Assembly (NCBI GenBank): GCA_963576475.1
Contig: OY754981.1
Span: 18,256,570-18,320,569 of the forward strand
Direction of reading: 5' to 3'
From: Molanna angustata
Lineage: Eukaryota; Arthropoda; Insecta; Trichoptera; Molannidae
DNA length: 64,000 nucleotides
The notes beneath the pieces are model-generated. The model was not told the origin of the DNA. It saw only the letters and a program-made list of their open reading frames with translations, and made no database searches. Below, one piece after another: positions 11,238 to 22,235 of the stretch; positions within the stretch are counted from its first letter, which is position 1; every line of letters begins with the position of its first letter. Made by a program: the position numbers and the translations under genes.

Positions 11238-11806
11238 ACCCGTCCCTTCAGTACCTCCCTCAGTTACTCCCGTCCCTTCAGTTACTCCCGTCCCTTCAGT
11301 TACTCCCGTCCCTTCAGTTACTCCCGTCCCTTCAGTTACTCCCGTCCCTTCAGTTACTCCCGTCCCTTCAGTTACTCCCGTCCCTTCAGTTACCCCCGTC
11401 CCTTCAGTTACTCCCGTCCCTTCAGTTACTCCCTTCCCTTCAGTTACTCCCATCCCTTCAGTTACTCCCGTCCCTTCAGTTACTCCCGTCCCTTCAGTTA
11501 CTCCCGTCCCTTCAGTTACTCCCGTCCCTTCAGTTACTCCCGTCCCTTCAGTTAATCCCGTCCCTTCAGTTACTCCCGTCCCTTCAGTTACTCCCGTCCC
11601 TTCAGTTACTCCCGTCCCTTCAGTTACTCCCGTCCCTTCAGTTACTCCCGTCCCTTCAGTTACTCCCGTCCCTTCAGTTACTCCCGTCCCTTCAGTTACT
11701 CCCGTCCCTTCAGTTACTCCCGTCCCTTCAGTTACTCCCGTCCCTTCATTACCTCCCGTCCCTTCATTACCTCCCGTCCCTTCATTACCTCCCGTCCCTT
11801 CAGTAG
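11238..11806. repeat. 18-bp minisatellite, about 31 units
   Basis: The unit is CCCGTCCCTTCAGTTACT, repeated for about 570 bases with only a few substitutions; the last three units change to 'cattacct'. Since 18 is a multiple of 3 and neither strand has a stop in the used frame, both strands give artefact open frames, LLPSLQ repeats on plus and GVTEGT repeats on minus. The same unit in degenerate form occupies 46651-46823. At both loci it sits immediately upstream of the same 'ccagaaaccatcc' repeat block, so it is an internal part of a mobile element and not a random expansion. Confidence 0.95.
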
Positions 11807-12211
11807 GTCCCGGTCATACGCTCGACAATTCATCAAAGTTTCATTGAAATTGATTGAACGGTTCCAAGGATAGTCCACCTTCATCGGTAAAATGACCTGA
11901 TACCCGATGAAGAAGAAGAAGAAGAATTTTTTTTAATCCAGAAACCATCCCGGGCATACACTCGACAATTCATCAAAGTTTCATTGAAATTGAATGAACG
12001 GTTCCCAGGATAGTCCACCTTCATAGGTAAAATGACCTAAAACTCGATGAAGAAGAAGAATAAGTTAATTTTTTTTGATCCAGAAACCATCCCTGGTATA
12101 CTCTCGACAGTTCACCAAAGTTTCATCGCAATCGGATGAGCGGTTTAGGAGCGCATTCAACACATACATACATAGATACATAGATACATACAAACATTCA
12201 AATTTATAATA
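11807..12211 (+). mobile_element. SINE-like (Metulj-type) element tail with tandem 140-bp units
   Basis: It contains 2.5 units of about 140 bases, each with 'ccagaaaccatcc', 'catacrctcgacaattcat', 'caaagtttcattgaaat', 'ggatagtccaccttcat' and a (GAA)n run. It ends as 'caatcggatgagcggttta', then (CATA)/(GATACATA)n and 'aaatttataatatag', the classic 3' end of the abundant lepidopteran non-autonomous repeat family. The same module closes the composite element at 45379-47525. With the minisatellite it forms one element of about 970 bases; the family's 5' ACTAGCTTTT end is not seen here, so the copy is 5'-truncated. Confidence 0.7.
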
Positions 12212-12663
12212 TAGATGTATATGTACATGGTGTATGGCCAGTACATTTTTGCCTCGTTCAATGTATTTGTTTTTTTTTATTGTTTATCATTTTTTAATCT
12301 TGTTTATTTCACTCTTGCTATAATTTATAATATTTTGGATACATTTTTTTTTTCATTTGTTATATGCATATTATTTTATATATACAAAGATTATATTTGT
12401 TCATATAGCAATTGAAAAAATATATATATATTTTTTAATTTTTCAAAAATATTGTATACCCACAAACAGGTAATGCTTTTATGGGAATTTTGGTCATTTC
12501 AATTCTACTTTGTAATTTTATTTGATTTTTTTTGTAATTTTTTTGTTGTTTCTTAAATTTTGTAACATGTGCCATAAAAAATAAATAAATACATAAAAAA
12601 AATACGTACCAACATATGTATATCATAAAAACAATCAAGAACAATAACAAAATACCTCTAACA
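12212..12663 (+). other. T-rich stretch, possibly LINE 3' UTR
   Basis: T-rich sequence in which 'cttgtttatttcactcttgctat' near 12299 resembles 'cttgtttattcttcctcttgctat' at 52539 in a LINE 3' end. The relation is weak and no coding part is attached. Confidence 0.25.
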
Positions 12664-12712
12664 ATTTGAATTCTTTATATTATACTACGTATACTACGTA
12701 TACTACGTATAC
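12664..12712. repeat. 9-bp tandem repeat (TATACTACG)n
   Basis: About four TATACTACG units are followed after a short gap by one more (about 12722-12731), directly at the 5' edge of the LINE fragment. Confidence 0.8.
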
Positions 12713-12734
12713 TGGAGTTAGGTATACTACGCAA

Positions 12735-13582
12735 TTAACTCCATAACCGACTGCTACAAACTTCAAGAAGACCTTGACAGATTATACTCTTACTGTACAT
12801 TAAATAAATTAAAGCTGAACATATTGAAATGCAATAAAATAACATTTACCCACAACACAAACAAGATAAACTTCACGTATACCTTCAATGACTTGAACAT
12901 CAATGAAGTCAATTATATAAGAGACCTGGGTGTGATACTTGATTCTAAGTTAAATTACATTGAAAACATTAATAATATAATTAGCAAAGCAAATAAGATG
13001 TTGGGATTTATTATCCGCATAAGCAGGCCTTTCAGAAATATTAACACTTTTTATACTTTATACACCACCTATATACGCCCCCACCTTGAATTTTGTACAC
13101 AAATTTGGTCCCCTTTATATGTAACACATATCACTAGAATTGAAAGAGTACAACATAAATTCATTAACTACCTAAATCATAAATTTCATTTAAATTTTAC
13201 TGACTATAGGGAATCATTAAAATATCACAGACTTGACACTCTCGAATCTAGAAGAGTCTTGCACGACCAATCGCTGCTGCATAAAATTCTGAACGGTGCC
13301 ATCGACTCACCTGAGCTTGTTAACCTAGTGGGTATCCATGTTCCAGGTAGAATGGTTCGCCGATCTGAACTTTTACATGTTCCGGTATGTAGAACAAATA
13401 TCAGAAAGAATGCTACAATTCCACGCGTATGTGATTCTCATAACACGTTGTTCTCAGCCGGGGCGGGGTGGACATCTTCAATGTGAAATATGATAAGTTT
13501 CGTCGCGAGATATTGAAGGTGATACGCTCCTAATTTTCCTCCCTCGTACCCTCCTATCCATCCCAAACAAATTGTATATGTG

Positions 13583-13635
<53 letters not shown>

Positions 13636-13762
13636 CATGAGTTGTTTACAGTATTTCTTGTTATTGATGGAAAGCTTGTTATTGGCTCTGAAGTCTATGT
13701 TAAAATTTGTATTATAAAAAATGTAAATGAGCTGTTGGCTTCCCAAATAAATAAATAAATAA
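12735..13762 (+). mobile_element. 5'-truncated Jockey-like LINE with intact C-terminal frame
   Basis: From about 12740 the plus frame reads ITDCYKLQEDLDRLYSYC, LNKLKLNILKCNKITF, then VNYIRDLGVILDSKLNY, RPFRNINTFYTLYTTYIRP and HLEFCTQIWSPLY. This is the RT thumb and connection of Jockey/CR1 LINEs, missing the catalytic fingers and palm. It is followed by IERVQHKFINYL and RLDTLESRRVLHDQSLLHKILNG. The frame stays open to 13486. The 3' UTR holds a (TG)n tract, 'gttggcttccc' and an (AATA)n tail ending about 13762, which fixes the orientation. The long open frame suggests recent insertion. A target duplication was not identified. Confidence 0.85.
13585..13633. repeat. (TG)n microsatellite
   Basis: About 24 uninterrupted TG units lie inside the 3' UTR of the Jockey-like LINE. 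Confidence 0.98.
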
Positions 13763-13831
13763 ATATTATTTGTTGTTTACTTTGTATCATATTTAAGCCA
13801 ATTTCTATTAAAATTAACAAATAAAATGAAA

Positions 13832-13890
13832 CAGTATTTTTCCACAGAATCGATTTATTATGACCGAACGGTTTTCCCGAAGTGACTCAA
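13832..13890. mobile_element. Single end of the fold-back element family
   Basis: 'cagtatttttccacagaatc' followed by 'attatgaccgaacggtttt' matches the terminal part of the fold-back elements at 26232-26481 and 60274-60483 (ttttccacaatat.. aacgaccgaacg). No matching opposite arm was found nearby, so this is a solo or decayed end. Confidence 0.4.
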
Positions 13891-14787
13891 TTTAAATAAT
13901 GTAAAATCACTTTATTAATTTCAACCACGAGTGAGCCAATAATGGCGGTTACATCGAAACCGATCATAATATCGATTATTGATATGAATGGTGTCGATAT
14001 AACCGCTTCGTTGACAAGTTTCTAATCCTTTTTGACGAAGAAACGCCAAACAGCTCACTCATCAATAGAACAACATAGTTTTAACAAATCATTACCAAAA
14101 TATCCACACATACAAACTATACAAGTAATATATTTGATATACTACTTATGTATATATATACGTGTATAATATGAAAATGATCTGTGGAATATGCCATTAA
14201 CATAAACCCCATTATTACATATATACCAATAAGTCCTCGTTCCGTTGATTGACTACCAAGCAGGTGTATGTGACGGTTAATTTGGACGTTTTGTTAACAA
14301 AATGGAACATCTGTTAATGGAAATATTGATGAACAACACGTAGAGGTAAAAACAAATAGTAAAACAGGCAAAATGACTAGCTAAAATTGAGAATCAACAG
14401 ATAAATAGGACATACATTCGTATAACAGTGTTGTAGACATAGTTTGCGTGGTCTGATGGTAACCGTTTGGTGGTATATGGAATCCTCTCCAACACGTGAT
14501 ATCGGTTCAAGGAGGGTGAGTGGTCACGTGGGAATAGGAAGGGAAAGGACACGTGAGATACAGACACATGTTTAATTTCCCAAAAACACGATAATTTAGA
14601 TTAAGATAGCTCTCCAAATATAAAACAGATTATTTTCTGCAAATATTCTACGCAGTAAAAGCAATGAAATCGTTTACATGACTAAAATGTCACATCAACA
14701 AAACAAGGATTTGAAGAATTGAACTAAGAGTTAAGGGTGTAGCTATACAAAGTAAACAATCTTAGACCATACTATTCAGTCATTTCT
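13891..14787. other. Unassigned, one SINE-like patch
   Basis: Mostly unique DNA. Around 14446-14530, 'gcgtggtctgatggtaacc' and 'gatatcggttcaagg' look like a decayed tRNA-derived SINE head; this is too degenerate to call. Confidence 0.3.
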
Positions 14788-15300
14788 CTTTTAATGGGTA
14801 GGCAGAGTGAATCCAACGCCAGACCCCTCTCTCTTGACATACATTTCTTGCTTCATTCACGTCCATGCATCGTCTCATACATGCATTCCTATTATTCTTA
14901 CTTTTAACATCCCCGTAAAAGAGACCGAAATAGATTGGAGGCCTTCGAGATGTGGACCTACCGACGAATACTCTGCATATCTTGGAGGGAAGGATCATAT
15001 TACAAATGATGAGGTTCTCAGCAAAATTGAAGAAACCAGGCACACGTTGAACACCATAACATCATATAGGCGTGCAAACTGGATAGGTTATGTGTTGCAT
15101 CTCTAACAAATCATATTTGAGGTAATTGTTGATGGCAGAGGGCGTCCCCACCGGGAGTATCTAGAGCAGGTGTGCGAGGACAAGAAGTGTACATCCTACA
15201 CAGGGTCGCTGAAGATCGAGCGTGGTGAAGGAAGAGAAGCATCGCTTTGCTGCCAACCGATCCCCAAGATAGAAACCAAAGAATAAGAACATCTCCTTCC
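14788..15300 (+). mobile_element. RTE-like LINE C-terminal fragment plus RTE/SINE tail piece
   Basis: 14790-14890 carries 'gggtaggcagagtgaatcc' and 'catgcatcgtctcatacatgc', which match the repeat tail at 25440-25580. From about 14960 a plus frame reads ITNDEVLSKIEETRHTL, then RRANWIGYVLHL and stop (15103). In another frame it continues VDGRGRPHREYLEQVCED. This is the known C-terminal pattern of an insect LINE (NEEVL..I.E.R..L..I..RR..WIGH.LRH, then RGRPR..Y..Q). It is frameshifted and non-functional. Confidence 0.65.
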
Positions 15301-17296
15301 TTCAATCCCGCTTTTGTGATGGGGCCAACATTTCCTATGCCAACCTCTACTTAGAAAGTTTTATAAAACAATCTCCGAATGTTTCATAAAAATAATATGA
15401 AAATTGACAAAAAGAACTAAAAATTAACAGCAAAATTTTGGAAATAACAAGTTTTTTAGAATAAAAACTTCTAAAAGTTTCTGCGAGCATAACAACAGTC
15501 TGAATGAAGCCTTGAATATTAATGGAAAGTAATTAAGTATCTTCCTACAATATGATTGCAAAAATGTGTCCATAAATACACGTTTGAAGATTGAACAGTG
15601 AAACTAATGCTTTAAAATCAAAATAAGTTAAACAATGGATTAAGACAGAAATTCATACACCCACAGGATATATTAATCAATTTAGCACCACATCTTGACT
15701 ATGTTATTCCAACTCGATGTTGTACGAAACAATTAATTTTAAGACACTCCAAAAACGATACAAATTATTTGCATATAATTTCGTAATCGCTGAACTACAA
15801 AGTTGCAAATGAGCAGTTAACGCGAGGGGTAATGATCATACTGTTGGTTTACACTCAAAGATGATATAAGTTGGCCGCTAATTGACACATCACGCCTTCA
15901 ATTAGTTCCACTTATGTATTTCCTAAACGAACATCGAAGCTGTATCGCAACAACACAGTTCTGCCATGATTCAATTGCTAACAACCCACGGATAATTACG
16001 TATACCTGATAGAAGAAACAATCCCAGAAGACAATAAAAGACTTCAGAGACAGACATAGATCATAAACAGATTATGACAGTAAAATGAACCGATGAAATC
16101 AATTTATAAGACCGCTATGGACTATTGTATAAAAATGTGAATCATAGGTTGGGATAAACCGTTCTTGGAAAAAGTGTTAAAAATATGTTCTATTTATGTG
16201 TAAAACATTTCGATTCTTATCGTGTTACTTTTTTTAATAAACATCACATAATAAGGTTCATATTTTTGTCTCTAATGCATCAAACCGTAATTAATTATGA
16301 TACAATGAACAATTTTATGGAATTGAAGGTGGATTTCGAATTTTATAAACTAGGAAAAAAAGATGTCTAAATTTCAGGTACCTACTGACATTCTCATTTT
16401 CAACTGGATATTAATAAAAAAATATTTATTTTGCAAAGTAATGATCAAGTTTTTGAGTATTTAAACATTTAATTAATGTTATATCTCATAATATCTATAA
16501 AAAATCACACATAAATTAACATAAATGAAAATCTGTTAAAAAATATCTTTGACTCCCGACAGGAAAAAATCCAATGTTTGCGCATATGCAATAATAAAAA
16601 TATTCGATAAATGATAGCATTATGATTCACAAATCTAATTATATTTCAGTAATCGCGAATATGATGTATATATCCGTGGGTTCATTTATGTGTCTAGTCA
16701 ACATAATTTAATATCGTTTGTAATAAACGTGTATATAAGTACCGATAATATAAGAAAATGTTTATACTTAGTAATTATTCCGACAACGCCGTAATTTACT
16801 CATTGTGTTAAATCATAATTTGATTCACAGAACAGACAACTAGATGACATAATAAAAAAAATAGATAGGAACCTATGAATGGATATTGCGTGAATGATGA
16901 TTTTCTACAATGGAGGAAGTAGGTATTGATATGTTGAAAATGAAAATGAGATACTGAAGTTACGAAATGAGATCATCTCATAATGGATCCAAAAAGATCA
17001 ATAAAAAGATATACCAAACAAACAGCATGACGAACGTGTTTTGTTTGGATTGGAAATAGATATGCTATAAAATAAGACAGCATGAAACTTCACGACTAAA
17101 GCGGTGATAGTTAAGTGTCTCAAATCTAATTGAAAACAGAGAGAATGATCTATATACTTTATAACATTTAAGATTTATAACAAGGATACGAAAGAAAAAT
17201 AAATACGAAAAACCCACGTGAAAACAGATGATACGAAACGTTATTTATATACAAAAAATACTGTACAAGAGAAAAAAAAAACAGTAAATAGCGCCT
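15301..17296. other. About 2 kb of AT-rich DNA, nothing recognised
   Basis: Read on both strands without a recognisable coding region, tRNA or repeat. Short frames such as 16185-16370 show no family motif. Confidence 0.4.
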
Positions 17297-17536
17297 AGTT
17301 GCAAAACCCCCCAAACTGACCTTTTGTGATCTAATATATTAATCAATTACATATTTTTAATATCGGCTAAAGGTTTTGCATTAATTGTTAATGTATATTT
17401 AAGATCATAGAACTTTTTAATTTATGTGGAATTATTATCAAAAAAAAATAATTAAAAATACATAAATTTTCACTATCGGGGGATTTCAAGAAGATTTCTG
17501 GCGGAACAAATCTGATTTAAGTGGGTTTTGCAAGTC
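17297..17536. mobile_element. Possible small MITE with TTGCAAAACCC ends
   Basis: 'ttgcaaaacccccc' at about 17300 is mirrored by 'gggttttgcaa' at about 17523, giving 11-bp inverted ends around 235 bases of AT-rich DNA. No target duplication is evident and there is no second copy in the window. Confidence 0.3.
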
Positions 17537-18468
17537 ACACACACGTTTTTAGGAAGTTTTGAAATGAAATAACACACGAAGACATAAAATTTCAAACAAA
17601 ATGCTATTGGGGCCATATTTGAATCCATATTTCATAACTTTCCTGTTGTGATAGGCTGATTTGTTTTTATAGGAATCCGCAACTAACCACGTTTTTGGGA
17701 TCGACATTTCTACGGTTAGGTCATTCTTCAATTAGTTGGATTCATTTAAACAGCAAGAATAAATAAGTCGACCAAGAAAAACACGAAATGTGTGAATAAG
17801 AAACATCAAAATTCCAAACAGATGTGGTTGATTGAAATGTATCAAGTGATGAAACTGTCACGGTCAGACAAATTCTTTGAAAGATGAGAAAAATATTGTG
17901 AGTATGGTATTCAGTTGTATCCACCTACATTTAACAGACACAGCGTTATGGTACACGTTTAAAATAACTTCTGATAAAAAGAAGCGATATTTAAATAGAG
18001 TACGAGTATGTATGGATTACCTACGTGTGATTCTCAGGTTAAACATGACATATGTTACAGAATTCTTCAAGTTAGGCGTATCACTTTAATCAGATAAAAT
18101 AATGCACAAGGAAGAGATAGATATCCATAATGGTTGGAAGTTGGAATTGCTTGCATGATAAAAATAAACATGACGTTCATACCTCTCTGTGAGGCGTGAC
18201 TAGAAAAAAAAAGATTTTGTATAATCGTGAGAACGAAACAGTACTTTTTTATGGCACTATAAGTAAAAAACTTGAATAATTAACCGCGCAATAATCGTAA
18301 AATTACACAAGCAGAGTACAATTTCCATAATATGCTATAACTAAATAATTAACTAAATTATGGTGATTAAATCTATGTCATTTGGTCTTTCTAAGACACC
18401 CAATTGTTAAGGGATTTAATCAGACGTGAAGGATCATAAGTACTGTGAATAGATTTTTAGCAGAGATT
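17537..18468. other. Unassigned AT-rich DNA
   Basis: No recognisable gene or repeat. The 60-70-codon frames around 17549-18089 lack any motif. Confidence 0.4.
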
Positions 18469-19409
18469 GGCCCAGTATTTCAGTCGGCCCTTAAGAGTTT
18501 AACTCAAGTTTAACAAAAATATTGCGTATTTCAGTACCTAATCTTCCCTTAAATACGTCACTAAACGACAAATATTTAACTCAACGTTTCTGGCGGATCG
18601 CGTGTCTTAATCTTGAGTTAAGTATTGTTTCTAGTCTTTTTCGCCAGGTGGCGTACTAATCGCCGCACGCTTTAATGTTTTATTTCATTTTATACTACAA
18701 ATAACTATGCATAATAATTATAATCATGATTTATTTTTGTTGTTAAAATAAAAGACTTGATATAGAAGTGGTTCATGTATTTAATATTTATTTTATTTTT
18801 TACATAATTACGATGTATTACCTGACAACAAACGAAATAAACTGTCAGCCATAATGAAACGTCAGGCACGCAACTTTATTTTTGCGATGTTTTTCATCCC
18901 ACTTTTTAAATTGATCCATCCTGTTTCTATATATATAATGTGTATTCTTAAATTTTCTACATAAGATACTATTTTACCATCATCACTTAGTTCCATATCC
19001 ATCTGTAAAATGTACATACATTTTGCATTGAACTACTACGTACGTAGTACATATTCAATGACATTTTTTCACTACAATGTTTGATTTTAATTAAAAAAAA
19101 CATCGATCGGTATAAAAAATTGAAAAAGTAACATGCTGTGTAATGAAACAAATAAAATAATGTGTTGTTATAATAATAAAATAATATTTAGTCACAGCTT
19201 CGCGTCACGTATCATTTAAGGTTATTACAATTTGACAGATGCGTTATAGACAATAACCATAGAAAAACGTAAAATATATCTATAGTTGAAGATTACGTAA
19301 CTGACGTTTCATTTTGCACTGAAATACGCGAATGAAATTTAATCTTCCCTAAATTTTTAACTTGGATTACTAAAGCCAACGATTTAAGGGCCAACTGATA
19401 TCTCGGGCC
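18469..19409. mobile_element. DNA transposon with GGCCC terminal inverted repeats (about 940 bp)
   Basis: The left end 'ggcccagtatttcagtcggc' followed by 'ccttaa' is the inverted partner of the right end (reverse complement 'ggcccgagatatcagttggc' then 'ccttaa'). A sub-terminal 'gcgtatttcagt' is also inverted (about 18525 and about 19320). The GGCCC start and internal repetition recall PIF/Harbinger- or ISL2EU-type elements, but flanking bases (att / ata) do not give a clean target duplication. No full transposase is present; a 46-codon remnant is listed separately. The right end abuts the RTE fragment. Confidence 0.6.
18862..19002 (-). pseudogene. Short open frame inside the TIR element, possible protein remnant
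   Basis: Minus-strand ATG at 19002-19000, 46 codons, TGA at 18864-18862. It begins MDMELSDDGKIVSYVENLR, preceded by a CAG that could be a splice acceptor. The acidic start and regular composition look more coding-like than the surroundings, and the position inside the TIR element suggests the tail of a transposon-encoded protein. No family is recognised; it may be chance. Confidence 0.2.
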
Positions 19410-19410
19410 A

Positions 19411-20153
19411 TAGCCACCCAAATACAAATCTCCAACTTAAGGGTGTCAGTATCGAAAGGGTAAAACAATTCAAGTACTTGGGTAGTTTAATTACCGAGAA
19501 TCTAGACCCTGACACTGAAATAAAATGCAGAATAGAAGCGGCCCGATCAGCATTTTGCAAAATTAAAATTTTTATTTTATTTGTTTATTTAACTTTTTGT
19601 ACATAATATAAACAAATATAATGCACACTGGCGGGCTAATTGCCATCAGGCAATTTCTTCCAACCAACCAGAAATTCTCAACGACAATATCAACTTAAAG
19701 CTGAGACAAAGAATGGTCAGTGTTATGTGTGTTTTGTGTTTAATGTGTGGTCAGTCCTACTTTGTTGGGGTGGAGACGTGGACAATCAAAGATAATATTA
19801 TAAACCGCCTTGAAGCATTTGAAATGTGGATCCACCGCAGAATGCTAAGAATATCACGGACTGACATGGTCAGTAACACTGAAGTACTACGTAGAGCCAA
19901 CAGAGAATTATTCGCCAATGTTAAGCTCCGTAAAGTGTTGTACTTCGGCCATATTCTGAGAGGTGAAAAGTATGCCATCCTTCAGCTCGTCGTGAAGGGG
20001 AAAATTGAGGATCGTAGAGGGGTCGGAAGAAGGCAGCTTTTCCGGCTGCGAAACATCCAGGAATGGACCGGTATGAGAATTGTGGAGGAGCTGTTTCGCA
20101 CTGCACATGACACAAGAAGAGGAAAAAGAAATATTCCATTAGTCGTGGCTTAG
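19411..20153 (+). mobile_element. RTE-type LINE C-terminal fragment, interrupted by a nested insertion
   Basis: The plus frame reads LKGVSIERVKQFKYLGSLI, DPDTEIKCRIEAARSAFCKI (to 19570). After the insert at 19571-19671 it resumes ILNDNINLKLRQRMV, then VETWTIKDNIINRLEAFEM, WIHRRMLRISRTD, VLRRANRELF, VKLRKVLYFGHILRG and a basic tail with GKIEDRRGVGRRQ, ending at TAG 20151-20153. The order (KYLG, AR.AF, LYG.ETW, EAFEMW..RR.L.I, GH..R, G.R..GR) is the RTE/BovB-like post-RT region. The RT core is missing, so it is 5'-truncated. The piece after the insertion is still open for 146 codons. Confidence 0.85.
19571..19671 (-). mobile_element. Nested LINE 3'-UTR fragment in the RTE copy
   Basis: About 100 bases interrupt the RTE frame. 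On the minus strand they read 'tggttggttggaagaaattg', 'cctgatggcaattagcccgc', then a T/A-rich tail ending in (AAATAAACAAAT)-like sequence. This resembles the common insect LINE 3' UTR 'ggaagaaatcgcttttagcgataaggccgcc'. The 5-base AAATT flanks both sides (19566-19570 and 19672-19676), and joining them restores the RTE frame, so this is a clean, severely 5'-truncated insertion. Confidence 0.7.
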
Positions 20154-20479
20154 TTCACGTGTTTCATTGAAATGAGGTTCAAAATATTTCACCGTGCGTA
20201 CCTAATAGCGCAGTACAATAATAATCTTATAAAGACGACTCAACTTTTTGAAGCAAAACCAAAATATCTCTATTTTTTACACCTCTTACTTAATTTTTGA
20301 CAAAACTATGAAATACGTACAATTTTGAGAAATTTCGATAAAATTGAGTTTTTGGGTTATTAATAGACATAACATCTCTATTTCTACACGCCCTTTTTTA
20401 TCCCTCTAGAGTACATTATATGGAAAAATAGCTTAACACCCTATTACTAATTTCACTAGAAGTATCTAAATGCGAAATA

Positions 20480-20692
20480 TCGGGTGTAGTTTTCGAGATA
20501 TTCGTATATTCTATAAAACTTACAACCCTACTTTTCATTGCCTTAGCGGCGGAATTTCCAAAAATTTTTCGTTATTGGAAGGTTTTGTTATGAAAAACCT
20601 ATTTGATTCTAAATTTTACTTCTCTACCATTCGCCGTTTGGACTGTGCTTTGATGAGTCAGTCAGATCACTTAGCATTATTGATATAGGTAA
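20480..20692 (+). mobile_element. Lepidopteran repeat 3' end (GTCAGTCAG-type tail)
   Basis: The sequence holds, in order, 'ctataaaacttacaacccta', 'ccttagcggcggaatttcc', 'ggaaggttttgttatg' and 'tttggactgtgctttgatga' followed by 'gtcagtcag'. This matches, from memory of the family, the widespread lepidopteran repeat whose end reads 'CAACCCC..CCTTAGGGG..GAATTT..CAGTAGTTTGGGCTGTGCGTTGATAGATCAGTCAGTCAG'. The 72-codon open frame over it is a by-product. Confidence 0.55.
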
Positions 20693-21369
20693 AATAATAA
20701 AAGCAATAGGAAATTAAAATAAAAGAAATAACAATCAAACAAGAACAAATATATTCGTGAGGGAGTAAGAAAAAAACAATATAACAAAAATGATTTTTTT
20801 TAAGAATCACTACTATTTTTTACCAGCAGCTAGTAAGTTATGTTTTTAATTGGAAAAGTATTCGTAAATTATAATTTATGATCGAGTCATTTCCAAAAAT
20901 TAATATATTGTATGCTAAAATAAAAATCGTGACTAAGTGAAGCTTACAAAAATCATATCAGTGAAACATTATAATATATACATGATTGAACAAAATAAAG
21001 ATAATTTGAAGAGATATAATATACATTTTTTTAAAAATATCTTTAATCGATAAATAGATACCTACCTAATATTAAAATGAAAAATCTTTAAGATAAGTAG
21101 CAATAAATTCGTTAACAATAATGTGTTTTTATTATATTAATTTGTGAGAGTAGATATCTTGAATTTATTACATTAATATATTTACAATATTCACGTACAA
21201 TGTACGTGATTTTGATTGGGATCTTTAATTTGATTATAAAAAATAATTGAGAATAAAATAATACTTCGACTATATGAAACTTCAATTCTGACAAAAACTT
21301 TCTGAAACAGAAGAACAGTGTCAATCGTTTTAAATAGACGTTACTAAATTGGTAAAATATCAAACAATA
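20693..21369. other. AT-rich stretch, nothing recognised
   Basis: No supported feature; a 125-codon minus frame at 21112-21489 overlaps the following element and shows no motif. Confidence 0.4.
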
Positions 21370-22235
21370 ATATATGGATTGTGGCCACCAACCCTCTACA
21401 AAATAAGACAGTGCATATTTTTTATCCTTCAAACGTTGATGACCACTAAATGCATTTTGACTAAATCCGTTTCTATTGCATACATTCATTAAATAACAAT
21501 TTATATCCTTACTTTCCAGAACGTGAGAGCATTATACAAGTTTTCACAAATGAGATCATACAGAAGAGACCATCCGTTGTCTAATGAATGCTAATCAACA
21601 TTAAGGGGGCGACTGCTGCCAACGTATCTATTTTTGAATTTGATATAGGTACAATCATTATTTCCAATCAAATCATTTTGAAAAAAATAATTTAGTTTGG
21701 GTATCAATAAAGAAAAATACAACATATTTTTTTGATAACGTTGTGATGGCATATCTTATATTTTCAGCGCCATTGCGAAATAATAGTTTTTTGGTTTATT
21801 TACTTAACCTGTGATGCATTAATGTAACGTCAAAACATATTTATCCAGATATTTTGTCCTTTTTTAATTTAAAAAAGTATATATTGCTATACCTTATAGT
21901 TTTTTTAGAAATATAAGATAAATGTCAAAAATCGTTGTACGCTTATTATTTTTCCATAAGAATATATACAGAATATAATTAAAAAGTAAAGTTATTTTTC
22001 TTTTTGTAGTAATGATGTAATATCAAATTGAAAAAAATAGGTACGTTGGCAGAAGTCGCCCCCTTAAGAAAGTACATCAGTATAGAGCCGACCGAAAATA
22101 TAGTTTGGGCTGTACAGAAGACAAAAATTACGTCATACGCTATAACGTCATGCATGATACCCGTTGAAAAGATTGATGCAAAAAATACGCTTTGAAATTG
22201 CGAAATCCACTAATCCAAAGTAGTGGAGTATAAAA
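21370..22235. mobile_element. Terminal-repeat element, unexpanded relative of the 3.7-9.8 kb element (copy 2)
   Basis: The left part has 'attgtggccaccaaccctctac', the middle 'ccagaacgtgagagcatt' and 'ccatccgttgtcta'. After an interrupting MITE it continues 'tatagtttgggctgtacaga', 'catgatacccgttgaaaaga', 'aaaatacgctttgaaattgc' and 'tagtggagtataaaa'. Each piece aligns in order with 9190-9760. Only one copy of the segment corresponding to the 313-bp monomer is present. About 400 bases without the MITE; no coding capacity. Confidence 0.65.
21605..22063. mobile_element. 459-bp MITE in TTAA (piggyBac-like)
   Basis: TTAA at 21601-21604 and at 22064-22067 flank an element with about 44-bp inverted termini. 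The left end starts GGGGGCGACTGCTGCCAACG and the right end (reverse complement) GGGGGCGACTTCTGCCAACG, both followed by 'TAYCTATTTTT' and 'TTTGATAT'. TTAA duplication is characteristic of the piggyBac superfamily. No transposase frame is present. It interrupts the element of 21370-22235 and is thus younger. Confidence 0.8.

Noticed and set aside
11207..11806. 199-codon plus-strand frame of LLPSLQ repeats and its 92-codon minus-strand counterpart of GVTEGT repeats
   Set aside because: Both result from an 18-bp minisatellite whose length is a multiple of 3; the same DNA is open on both strands and recurs as degenerate non-coding copies at 46651-46823.
15111..15305. 64-codon minus-strand frame (MKEGDVLILWFLSWGSVGSK..)
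   Set aside because: It is antisense to the RTE-like LINE C-terminus on the plus strand.
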